A stretch of 10,739 nt of DNA, from positions 1 to 10,739 of the forward strand of contig JBGQCF010000054.1 in assembly GCA_041495205.1 (NCBI GenBank), written 5' to 3'. The notes beneath the pieces were generated by a model that did no database searches, was not told the DNA's origin, and worked only from the letters and a program-made list of their open reading frames with translations. The position numbers were made by a program, and so were the translations under genes. Below are positions 5,860 to 10,739 of this stretch, piece by piece. Each line of letters begins with the position of its first letter. Within the stretch, counting starts at the first letter, position 1. Source of the DNA: JAHFRG01 sp041495205. GTDB lineage: Bacteria; Pseudomonadota; Gammaproteobacteria; Burkholderiales; JAHFRG01.

Positions 5860-6016
5860 GTGAGCAAACTTTAAGCTACGTGAATTCTATAATTGACACT
5901 GACTCTGAAGTTCAGATTATAAAGCGGTGGCGTCTTGAAGGGGATTAGAACCGCTAACCAGCTATCTTAACCACCCGCCAATCGTGCGGCGGGATTAAAT
6001 ATAGTTTCTAAGGCGC

Positions 6017-6110
6017 GGGGTCGGAGTTGCATTTTTTCTGCGGAATGCTAAATGCCGGGAGTGAAATTTGAATTGCTTCAAAAATAATTCGTCTCCGACT
6101 CCTGGTGTTG
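6017..6110 (-). repeat. Dispersed repeat, copy D (complete, clearest terminal inverted repeat)
   Basis: The left end GGGGTCGGAGTTGCATTTTT and right end AATTCGTCTCCGACTCC share TCGGAG as an inverted repeat. The internal TGCGGAATGCTAAATGCCGG and GAGTGAAATTTGAATTGCTT match the family well. The right side continues TGGTGTT. It lies between the tRNA remnant and nnrS. Confidence 0.92.
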
Positions 6111-6156
6111 TGCGCCCCTAATGGGAACAGTGAAAGTTGGGAAACTGATTGTTTGA

Positions 6157-6201
6157 TGGTGCTGACGAGTGGGCTCGAACCACTGACCTGCGGTTTAGGA
6201 G
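6157..6201 (-). tRNA. tRNA-Arg(CCU) 3' half (gene fragment, possible attachment site)
   Basis: On the minus strand the sequence runs from the anticodon loop (anticodon CCT at 6199-6197, then AA) through the 3' anticodon stem ACCGC, variable loop AGGTC, a full T arm (AGTGG / TTCGAGC loop / CCACT), the 3' acceptor strand CGTCAGC, discriminator A and encoded CCA. Upstream of the loop the expected 5' anticodon stem, D arm and acceptor strand are missing: bases 6202-6206 do not pair with ACCGC. Homology thus starts in the anticodon loop, a usual crossover point for tRNA-targeting integrases. It is not a functional tRNA; reading it as an att remnant is inference. Confidence 0.72.
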
Positions 6202-6222
6202 GAAGTTGCTCGGTCAGCTGCC

Positions 6223-6705
6223 CTAGCGTTTGGGCCGCCCAGGTCCCAGCGTTCCGTCTGCACGCGCTCTGAGATACTTATACAGATCAAGTATGCTTGC
6301 GTTGACGCTGGGCTCGCCCTCCCATGCGGGCATGGCGGTTTCTCCCTTCTTGCCTTGCAGTATCTGCTCGACCATCGCCTCCCTGGAGCCGCTCTCGCTA
6401 GCTGCTTCGCTGGAAGGGACAAGCCAGTTGTAGCGACGAAGCACGGTCTCGACAAACCTGCTCTCGTTCATTTCCTTGACCCGCGGCAGCAGATCCGGGG
6501 CGCGCTTGGTCCCGGTGGCGTTACGACCGTGGCAGGTCGCGCACTTGGCCTGGAAAAGACGCCATCCCTTGTACACCGAGCCGTCAGCTTTGGCGGCCGC
6601 TGCCGAAGAAGAACCATACTCATCGGCGAGGCCATTATGCGCCGCTAACATTAGTGCAACCGCCATCGAGAGGCACCAGAATGGAAACCGCGACGAGATG
6701 ATCAT
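6223..6705 (-). CDS. Periplasmic monohaem c-type cytochrome
   Basis: This is a 160-residue protein. A signal peptide covers ~1-27 (hydrophobic LSMAVALMLAAHNG, cleavage near GLA-DEY), followed by an Ala/Ser-rich linker and the haem site CATCH at 55-59 in GWRLFQAKCATCHGRNATG. Met125 in ETAMPAWEG is the likely sixth ligand, and ILDLYKYLRARADG (~138-151) is the C-terminal helix. The ending RARADGTLGPGRPKR resembles cytochromes that serve PQQ-dependent alcohol dehydrogenases, but no such enzyme is nearby, so the partner is uncertain. The start is well supported by AGGAGGA before the ATG. An FNR-like box with one mismatch (6822-6835) lies upstream, suggesting low-oxygen control. The stop is 21 bp from the tRNA-Arg fragment. 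Confidence 0.9.
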   Translation of the reverse strand: MIISSRFPFWCLSMAVALMLAAHNGLADEYGSSSAAAAKADGSVYKGWRLFQAKCATCHGRNATGTKRAPDLLPRVKEMNESRFVETVLRRYNWLVPSSEAASESGSREAMVEQILQGKKGETAMPAWEGEPSVNASILDLYKYLRARADGTLGPGRPKR

Positions 6706-6791
6706 GAGCTTATCCTCCTGAACTTACGGATTTCGTTGCCGGGATCTGACACGTCCGGCCATTGAAGTTTCCTTGAGGTTATTCATTTGGA

Positions 6792-7556
6792 TCAGGCTAC
6801 TCGTCTACAGCGTGCCGCAGTTTGATCTGTGTCAAATTCCCTTCGTTTTCCGCGGAAATCGCAGAAGCACCGCTTCGCTCTGCTTTTTCCCGTCTGGGTG
6901 GAGCCAATTGTTATGCATGGACATGCGGAGCCTCCAACCACCAATGTTTTTCCATTGTAATCGTGCACCGTGCGGGTGGTAGCCCGTTTAATCAATTCCG
7001 GCCAGATTTTCTCCGGCTCCATATCGAAGATCATGCCCGCATCTGCGGGTACCACATACCACCCACCCCGTTTAATCTCGTTTTGCAACTGTCCCGACCC
7101 CCAACCCGAATGCCCGGCGTAAACTTTTAAATGCCTGGGAGGTTGCGCGCTGGCCAGCAATTCCTGGAGCAAATCGAGGCTGAAGCTCAGATAAACGTCG
7201 CCCGCCATGCGCAGGCTCTGTTTGGGCTGCTCATCGGAACGGAACATGAATACCAACGCAAGCGGATAAACCGGTCCGCCAACATAAAGGTTGTCATTGC
7301 TTTTTTCCAATGCCGGATTATCAGGAAACAGTTTGCTCAATGGGATGTCGGTCGGACGGTTGACAATCACGCCTATCGCTCCCTCGGGAGCGGGCCTGAC
7401 CAGCACCACTGCCTCCCGGAAATTGGGATCCAGCATATCCTTTTTTGCCACCAGAAATATGCTTCCTGTTTCCTCGGCGGTTTCAGCCAATACCGGAAAA
7501 GCCCACAGCAGCATTGCGAGGACTTGCAGGGCAGCGTGAATAAATCGGTATCTCAT
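6792..7556 (-). CDS. YqgE/AlgH-fold (DUF179) protein with signal peptide and unusual tail
   Basis: This is a 254-residue protein. Residues 1-24 are a signal peptide (LQVLAMLLWAFPVLA), unusual for this normally cytoplasmic family, so the product is probably periplasmic. Family features follow: GSIFLVAKKDMLDPNFREAV (31-50), VVLVRPAPEGAIGVIVNRP (~50-68), LYVGGPVYPLALVFMF (~90-105), KVYAGHSGWGSGQLQNE (~144-160), and GGWYVVPADAGMIFD (~164-178). The core ends near WPELIKRATTRTV (~197). The last ~55 residues are Cys/Lys/Arg-rich, unlike the family, and overlap an FNR-like box at codons ~241-245; stop loss or a frameshift near the end is likely. The function of this fold is unsettled even for AlgH/YqgE. 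The start at 7556 lacks a strong ribosome site. The next gene on this strand is the cytochrome, 86 bp on. Confidence 0.85.
   Translation of the reverse strand: MRYRFIHAALQVLAMLLWAFPVLAETAEETGSIFLVAKKDMLDPNFREAVVLVRPAPEGAIGVIVNRPTDIPLSKLFPDNPALEKSNDNLYVGGPVYPLALVFMFRSDEQPKQSLRMAGDVYLSFSLDLLQELLASAQPPRHLKVYAGHSGWGSGQLQNEIKRGGWYVVPADAGMIFDMEPEKIWPELIKRATTRTVHDYNGKTLVVGGSACPCITIGSTQTGKSRAKRCFCDFRGKRREFDTDQTAARCRRVA
6822..6835 (-). promoter_or_regulatory. FNR-like box upstream of the 6705 cytochrome c gene
   Basis: TTGATCTGTGTCAA matches TTGAT-N4-ATCAA at nine of ten conserved positions, and the flanking T and A extend the palindrome. Centred at -41.5 it would place a start near 6787 and a -10 of TAGCCT (6799-6794, three of six). 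It lies within the aberrant 3' tail of the YqgE-like frame. Confidence 0.55.
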
Positions 7557-7634
7557 GTTCTTGTCTGAATCCGAATTCCAGCGCGAGCATGTGCCAGGGA
7601 GGACGTTGTAATTGGCAATGGTTTATAAGAGGCC

Positions 7635-7722
7635 GGGGGCGTATTTTTACTGCGGAAAACTATATATCGGGAGTGAAATTGTAATCGCTTCAAAAATAAT
7701 TCGTCTCTGAACCCTAGTGTTC
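7635..7722 (-). repeat. Dispersed repeat, copy E (near-complete)
   Basis: The right part is canonical (GAGTGAAATTGTAATCGCTT, then AAAAATAATTCGTCTCTGAA, then CCCTAGTGTTC). The left part is more diverged (GGGGGCGTATTTTTAC, TGCGGAAAAC). It ends 1 base from the stop codon of the DsrE-family gene. Confidence 0.88.
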
Positions 7723-7723
7723 C

Positions 7724-8074
7724 TCAATACGTAATCACTTTGTCAGCCCACACTATCCAATCAGTTAATTCCTCCATCGTGCTACGGTGGGCACCCGCAG
7801 TAAGCTGCGATTCCTGAACCCCACGGGCATCCATGCAGGTGCCACAAATCCCAACCACGGCTCCACGCTTTATAGGGTTACTCAGCATAATTTGTGCGTT
7901 GTAGTACCCAGTGGGGACTTTCTGACCGCTGACCGCCGAGATTACAGCATCGCCCATTAAGAATATCTTGAGTTCCACACCTTCGCGCTTTGCCAACACG
8001 CCCGCAATCCGAAGCCCGTTGTACGTGCGCTCGATACCATATGGAGCATCATTAAGAATTAGAAGAATTTTCAT
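7724..8074 (-). CDS. DsrE family protein
   Basis: This is a 116-residue soluble protein. The N-terminal MKILLILNDAPYGIERTYNGLR (1-22) is the beta-strand and loop start of the DsrE/TusD fold, LKIFLMGDAVISAV (35-48) the second strand-helix unit, and VVGICGTCMDARG (73-85) the loop carrying the presumed active cysteines, Cys77 and Cys80. It ends EELTDWIVWADKVITY, with a typical C-terminal strand. Relatives are sulfur-relay or trafficking proteins, or cytoplasmic proteins of unknown role; with no dsr or tus partners here the function stays open. The CxxC pair suggests thiol or sulfane-sulfur chemistry. The ribosome site is weak. Repeats E and F flank the gene on both sides, so it looks like an isolated single-gene unit. 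Confidence 0.9.
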   Translation of the reverse strand: MKILLILNDAPYGIERTYNGLRIAGVLAKREGVELKIFLMGDAVISAVSGQKVPTGYYNAQIMLSNPIKRGAVVGICGTCMDARGVQESQLTAGAHRSTMEELTDWIVWADKVITY

Positions 8075-8133
8075 GTAGCTTTAAATAGGCTGAGTACTAG
8101 TCCCATATAACAATATCACAGGACGGTTCTGAT

Positions 8134-8225
8134 GGGTCGTAGACGGATTTTTCCGCGGAACGCTAAACGTCGGGAGTGAATTTTTTATCGCTTTAAAAAT
8201 AACCCGTCTCTGAACCCTGGTACTC
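8134..8225 (-). repeat. Dispersed repeat, copy F (complete, matching ends)
   Basis: The left end GGGTCGTAGACGGATTTTT and the inverted right end GGGTTCAGAGACGGGTTATT align over ~16 bases with few mismatches, the best terminal inverted repeat of the E-H group. The interior CGCGGAACGCTAAACGTCGG and GAGTGAATTTTTTATCGCTT is canonical. The right flank continues TGGTACTC. Confidence 0.9.
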
Positions 8226-8259
8226 ACTACTGTGACAGCGGGCACCATCCGCTATCCGT

Positions 8260-8442
8260 CTACGTCATCCAAAACCGGCCGTGGAACCAACCACCGAAGA
8301 TCATCCCCAGGATGCTAAAGATGAAAAACAGAATGATCAGGGCGGGGATCGAGGCCAGCGCCAACTTGACCAGCAGCACGACCATCGACGTGAATGGGAT
8401 TTTGATGTTGGTAACGACTACCTCCTGCCTTTCGTTGCTCAT
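8260..8442 (-). CDS. Small conserved membrane protein (60 residues)
   Basis: A short polar N-terminus MSNERQEVVVTNIKIPF is followed by one long or two closely spaced hydrophobic segments (SMVVLLVKLALASIPALIILFFIFSILGMIF, ~19-49) and an aromatic end GGWFHGRFWMT. GGGGGA lies ~7 bases before the ATG. I recall similar short proteins with IKIPF-SMV-VK and P-ALIIL patterns in beta- and gammaproteobacteria, without a known function. It lies alone between MsrA and the DsrE gene, with repeat F after its stop. Confidence 0.72.
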   Translation of the reverse strand: MSNERQEVVVTNIKIPFTSMVVLLVKLALASIPALIILFFIFSILGMIFGGWFHGRFWMT

Positions 8443-8745
8443 TTGTATCCCCCAATAGTAGTAACCATGCGCATCGGGTCTTGCGGCTTCGTGGCGCGGC
8501 TACCGCTGGTTAGTTTGCGGAAACATCTTCACTGTAGCATGTAAAGAAAAAGGGATTCAACGAAAGTCGGCTCAATCCTGATCTATTTTTGGCTCGCGTA
8601 CAGGGCAAAAGCGGGCACGGTCAGAATCGTGTTACTGCCTCAATTAGCATGTGGACTGGAACCGCCCGCAAGAATGCTCAGCTTTTTAAGAGCGGTGTGC
8701 AACGCTCCTGATAGGATTGGCTGGTGACAACTGGCGGGACGGAGC
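8443..8745. other. 303-bp intergenic region without recognised gene
   Basis: It contains the ribosome site of the 60-residue protein and, 38-55 bases beyond the msrA stop, a small hairpin (GAGCG 8690-8694, CGCTC 8703-8707) without a T tract. No repeat copy, promoter consensus or FNR box is evident. Frames across it look like shadows. Confidence 0.5.
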
Positions 8746-9435
8746 CTACTCAGTCCGATAAAGGGCCGGGAACGTCACTTTGAAATTCGCCAGCTTGGGA
8801 AGATCATTAAACATGATGTACGGCTCATGCGGATGACGCGTTGCGTAATCCTGATGATACTCTTCCGCTGGATAGAATGCCGAAAGAGGAACGACCTTCG
8901 TCGCGATGGGCTGGGAATAGACTTTGGCACCCTGCAGCTGGTCTATGTAGGCTTGTGCAATCCGTTGCTGCTCACCATCGGTATAGAAAACCGCCGAGCG
9001 GTATTGGGTTCCGACGTCCGGCCCCTGGCGGTTGAGTTGCGTCGGGTCGTGGGCAACAGAAAAGTAAATCTTCAATAACTGCCCGTACGAGATCTGTGAG
9101 GGATCATAGGTAATCTTCACGGATTCCGCGTGGCCGGTCGTTCCGGTGCTGACCAATTTGTAATCCGCATTATTCCCAGAGCCTCCCGAGTAACCGGAGG
9201 TCGCGGAGGTTACGCCCTTAACATGCTGGTACACCAACTGGATGCCCCAAAAGCACCCGCCGGCCAGCACGGCTGTCTGCTGGCCCCTGGTTTTCGCCAA
9301 CGGAGCGTCGACCGCGGGGTCGGGAAGTTGGACCGTCTGTGCGTCCTTGCCTGCAAGGCCACACGCAGAGAATCCCGTTACAGTGGCGGCAATAAACAGG
9401 GTTGCGATGCGTCGAACGAATAAATCATTCATCAT
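8746..9435 (-). CDS. msrA: Exported peptide-methionine (S)-S-oxide reductase MsrA (lipoprotein-like)
   Basis: This is a 229-residue protein. MsrA repairs oxidised methionine by reducing the S-epimer of methionine sulfoxide. The catalytic motif GGCFWG is at 59-64 (Cys61). Family signatures follow: VTSATSGYSGG (~75-85), TGHAESVKITYDP (~100-112), HDPTQLNRQGPDVGTQYRSA (129-148), and FYPAEEYHQDY (~187-197). Residues 1-25 are a signal peptide ending GFSAC, so Cys25 is probably lipidated and the enzyme faces the periplasm, unlike the cytoplasmic norm. After Cys61 there are no further cysteines, so no internal resolving Cys; an outside thiol reductant is implied. AAAGGG precedes the ATG pair at 9435. 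It is probably monocistronic. Confidence 0.94.
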   Translation of the reverse strand: MMNDLFVRRIATLFIAATVTGFSACGLAGKDAQTVQLPDPAVDAPLAKTRGQQTAVLAGGCFWGIQLVYQHVKGVTSATSGYSGGSGNNADYKLVSTGTTGHAESVKITYDPSQISYGQLLKIYFSVAHDPTQLNRQGPDVGTQYRSAVFYTDGEQQRIAQAYIDQLQGAKVYSQPIATKVVPLSAFYPAEEYHQDYATRHPHEPYIMFNDLPKLANFKVTFPALYRTE

Positions 9436-9612
9436 CTTGCCCTTTCAAAAGTGTGTTGGCCTGTTTTAGACAGCGGCCTGCTTGCTTGAGTTTCGAGCAC
9501 GCCAAGCGCCCATAAACAGCAATGCTCGTCAACGTGCTTTAGTCGGGCGGCAGAGACGAAACTTACATTGCGAAGGGGCCCGGTATAGCGGGAAACCCAC
9601 TTAAAGGAGTCC

Positions 9613-9688
9613 GGGTCACATTTTCTGCGGAACGCTAAATGCCAGGAGTAAAAGTTTAATCGCTTAAAAATAATTCGTCTCTGACCCC
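9613..9688 (-). repeat. Dispersed repeat, copy G (abutting DUF1993 stop)
   Basis: The left end GGGTCACATTTTCTGCGG, the interior AACGCTAAATGCCAGGAGTA and the right end TAATTCGTCTCTGACCCC are canonical. Unlike copies A-F, homology stops at CCCC; the next bases belong to the DUF1993 coding sequence. Nearby, CAGAGACGAA at 9551-9560 is an inverted match to the right end and may be a degenerate fragment. Confidence 0.9.
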
Positions 9689-10194
9689 TAAGGCGCTCCG
9701 ATAAAGTCTTGCTTGCCGATCTCGACGCCACAGTGCCTGAGAATGTCATAGGCGGTAGTAATGTGGAAATAGAAGTTAGGCAGTACGAAATTTAAGAGAA
9801 AGGGCATGCCCAAAAAGGTCAACGTATTATTACGTATCTGCAACGTAATAGTTCTCTGCTCCGAACCGTTAATTTGCTCTGGCTTCAACGTATCGAGGTA
9901 AGCGATCGTCTTGTCGATACGCGTTAAAAGCTCGGGAAAGGTGGCCTCATTATCCTCAAACTTGGGCGGTTCCCGCCCCGCCAAACGGGCTCCACATCCT
10001 TTGGCGGCGTCCGAAGCAATTTGAACTTGCCGCGCCAAAGGAAACATATCAGGGTAAAGACGGCTATTGACCAGGACTGTAGGCTCGATTTTCTTTGCTT
10101 CCGCGTAGGCTGCGCCCTTTGCAAGAATCGCTGCGAGGTTTTTTAACATGCGGATAAAAACGGGTATTGAGGCTTCGTACATTGATATCGTCAT
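9688..10194 (-). CDS. DUF1993 domain-containing protein
   Basis: This 168-residue soluble, mostly helical protein is close to the usual length of the DUF1993 family. Visible signatures are the start MTISMYEASIPVFIRMLKNL (1-20), the segment NSRLYPDMFPLARQVQIASD (~43-62), and the C-terminal PNFYFHITTAYDILRHCGVE (~139-158) followed by IGKQDFIG. The family is thought to have a DinB-like helical fold; its chemistry is not established. GGAGA, ~9 bases before the ATG, supports the start. The last base of the TAG stop is the first base of repeat copy G, so the element sits flush against the coding end. Downstream of the broken FprA-type gene it is the next reading frame on this strand. Confidence 0.92.
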   Translation of the reverse strand: MTISMYEASIPVFIRMLKNLAAILAKGAAYAEAKKIEPTVLVNSRLYPDMFPLARQVQIASDAAKGCGARLAGREPPKFEDNEATFPELLTRIDKTIAYLDTLKPEQINGSEQRTITLQIRNNTLTFLGMPFLLNFVLPNFYFHITTAYDILRHCGVEIGKQDFIGAP

Positions 10195-10207
10195 TGATAT
10201 GTCTCCA

Positions 10208-10540
10208 TTAACAGGTTATTTGTAGAACGATGGTATCTTTTCTGCGGAACGCTGAATGCCGGGAGTGAAATATTAATCGCTTCATAAATAATTCGTCTCT
10301 GACCCTTTCGTATCCTCGGGCAATTCTGTCGTAGACGAGGATCGCTTCCTTAAGCTTAGGATGGTCCGGTGCAACGCCGTTGCGCACCAACCCATAGGGT
10401 GCTGGAAGCTGCTCCAGCATATCGACGCAGACAAAGTACCCGGAGCGCAACAGGGCCTCGGTCGCGTAGAAGCCGCTCGGCCCGCTCCCCACGATTGCAA
10501 CGCGCAAAGGATTCTCTTCCGACCCCAGCTTGCCACTCAC
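10208..10540 (-). pseudogene. Truncated FprA-type ferredoxin-NADP reductase, broken at repeat H
   Basis: The frame starts at GTG (10540), 7 bp after the ferredoxin stop. The first ~77 residues match the FAD-binding start of FprA/adrenodoxin-reductase-type enzymes: RVAIVGSGPSGFYATEALLR (the GxGxxG dinucleotide site), then LPAPYGLVRNGVAPDHPKLK and EAILVYDRIAR. Intact relatives have roughly 450-550 residues and also need an NADP-binding domain; all of that is missing. After DRIAR the frame runs into repeat copy H, reads its sense strand (MKRLIFHSRHSAFRRK) and stops after 110 codons. The product cannot be an active reductase. It was presumably once co-expressed with the adjacent ferredoxin as its redox partner. 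An intact copy elsewhere is possible. Confidence 0.85.
10231..10305 (-). repeat. Dispersed repeat, copy H (at the FprA-type breakpoint)
   Basis: The interior CTGCGGAACGCTGAATGCCG, GGAGTGAAATATTAATCGC and right end ATTCGTCTCTGACCC match the family. The left end (TGGTATCTTTT) is weak. As in copy G, the TRGTGTTC extension is missing and coding sequence follows directly. Confidence 0.9.
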
Positions 10541-10547
10541 CGTACTT

Positions 10548-10739
10548 TCAGAACCCCAACTCCGCCTTCCTCTTTTCCGCCGTTGGCAACGGGGTCTGCT
10601 TTTCGCTAATTATGGGAAGTTGGAGAGCGCGTTCAGCGTTAATTTCAATCCAGTAAGCTTGATCATCCGGCATGTCGATGGTTTCGTAGATCGCGTGAAC
10701 CGGGCACGCCGGAATGCAAGCGCCGCAGTCGATGCACAC
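10548..10739 (-). CDS. 7Fe/4Fe-4S ferredoxin (FdxA-like), N-terminus beyond window
   Basis: The visible 63 residues enter at the right edge; the GTG at the edge is an internal Val codon, not a start. VCIDCGACIPACPVHAIYET holds the CxxCxxCxxxCP cluster motif. The rest (DDQAYWIEINAERA, then PLPTAEKRKAELGF) matches the C-terminus of FdxA-type ferredoxins, which carry one 3Fe-4S and one 4Fe-4S cluster; the first cluster motif would lie outside the window. Such ferredoxins pass electrons to and from reductases. Here the FprA-type reductase gene follows 7 bp downstream but is broken, so this ferredoxin must use another partner or be a relic. Confidence 0.92.
   Translation of the reverse strand: MCIDCGACIPACPVHAIYETIDMPDDQAYWIEINAERALQLPIISEKQTPLPTAEKRKAELGF

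Larger units (their letters stand above)
5860..6222. other. 363-bp intergenic region: nnrS leader, repeat copy D and tRNA remnant
   Basis: No protein gene is visible. From left to right it holds the nnrS upstream sequence with a minus-strand TATAAT (5916-5921, no clear -35), a perfect 6-bp hairpin (CCCGCC 5974-5979, GGCGGG 5988-5993) without a T tract, repeat copy D (6017-6110), and the tRNA-Arg 3' half (6157-6201) just past the stop of the 6705 cytochrome gene. Confidence 0.6.

Noticed and set aside
5925..5975. Second tRNA-like 3' end on the minus strand
   Set aside because: A T-arm-like AGCGG/TTCTAAT/CCCCT followed by TCAAGACG and CCA can be drawn, but position 57 is not a purine, the stem has a mismatch and no matching 5' acceptor strand or anticodon arm is found.
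9432..9749. Minus-strand 105-codon frame through repeat G
   Set aside because: It reads through the repeat and the DUF1993 gene end in another frame, with no ribosome site or family resemblance.
3298..10305. CRISPR array
   Set aside because: The repeats are ~75-95 bp, lie hundreds to more than a thousand bases apart between genes, and differ from each other; there is no regular spacer pattern and no cas gene.

Overview
The window looks like a stretch of betaproteobacterial chromosome, most likely a nitrifier of the Nitrosomonadaceae (Nitrosospira-like). This placement is an inference from the gene families (NnrS, small c-type cytochromes, a HIG1-type oxidase partner, DsrE, a periplasmic YqgE-like protein) and the moderate GC with AT-richer intergenic DNA; no marker gene proves it. 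Every convincing protein gene lies on the minus strand, so the window reads from right to left.

Right to left: the end of a 7Fe-type ferredoxin (10548-10739) is followed after 7 bp by the first ~80 codons of an FprA-type ferredoxin-NADP reductase, which breaks off in a short repeat. Then come a DUF1993 protein, an exported lipoprotein-type MsrA, a 60-residue membrane protein, a DsrE-family protein with a CxxC pair, a YqgE/AlgH-fold protein with a signal peptide, and a monohaem cytochrome c (6223-6705). Next is an intergenic region holding the 3' half of a tRNA-Arg(CCU), then NnrS, a second small cytochrome c and an outer-membrane barrel-like protein. The left third has a HIG1-type membrane protein, two tandem Tyr/Pro-rich secreted paralogues, a glycine-zipper lipoprotein with a 14-proline tract, and a DUF883/phage-holin-type (YqjD/YqjE-like) pair.

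Two layers lie over the genes. The first is a family of ~75-95 bp repeats. Six near-complete and two partial copies, all in one orientation, lie between 3298 and 10305, typically just downstream of a minus-strand stop codon. The ends show an imperfect inverted repeat, some copies vary in parallel at both ends, one copy supplies a cytochrome start codon, one supplies the last base of a stop codon, and one sits at the break in the FprA-type gene. This is the best candidate here for a little-described system: a non-autonomous mobile or REP/MITE-like element living in 3' untranslated regions.

The second layer is FNR/CRP-type control. Perfect TTGAT-N4-ATCAA boxes precede the DUF883/holin pair, with exact class II spacing to a TATAAA -10, and the HIG1 gene; a one-mismatch box precedes the 6705 cytochrome. 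With NnrS, the cytochromes and MsrA, this suggests genes for low oxygen and nitrosative or oxidative stress. The tRNA fragment begins exactly at the anticodon loop, as attachment sites of tRNA-targeting integrative elements often do, so part of the window may be or have been a genomic island.
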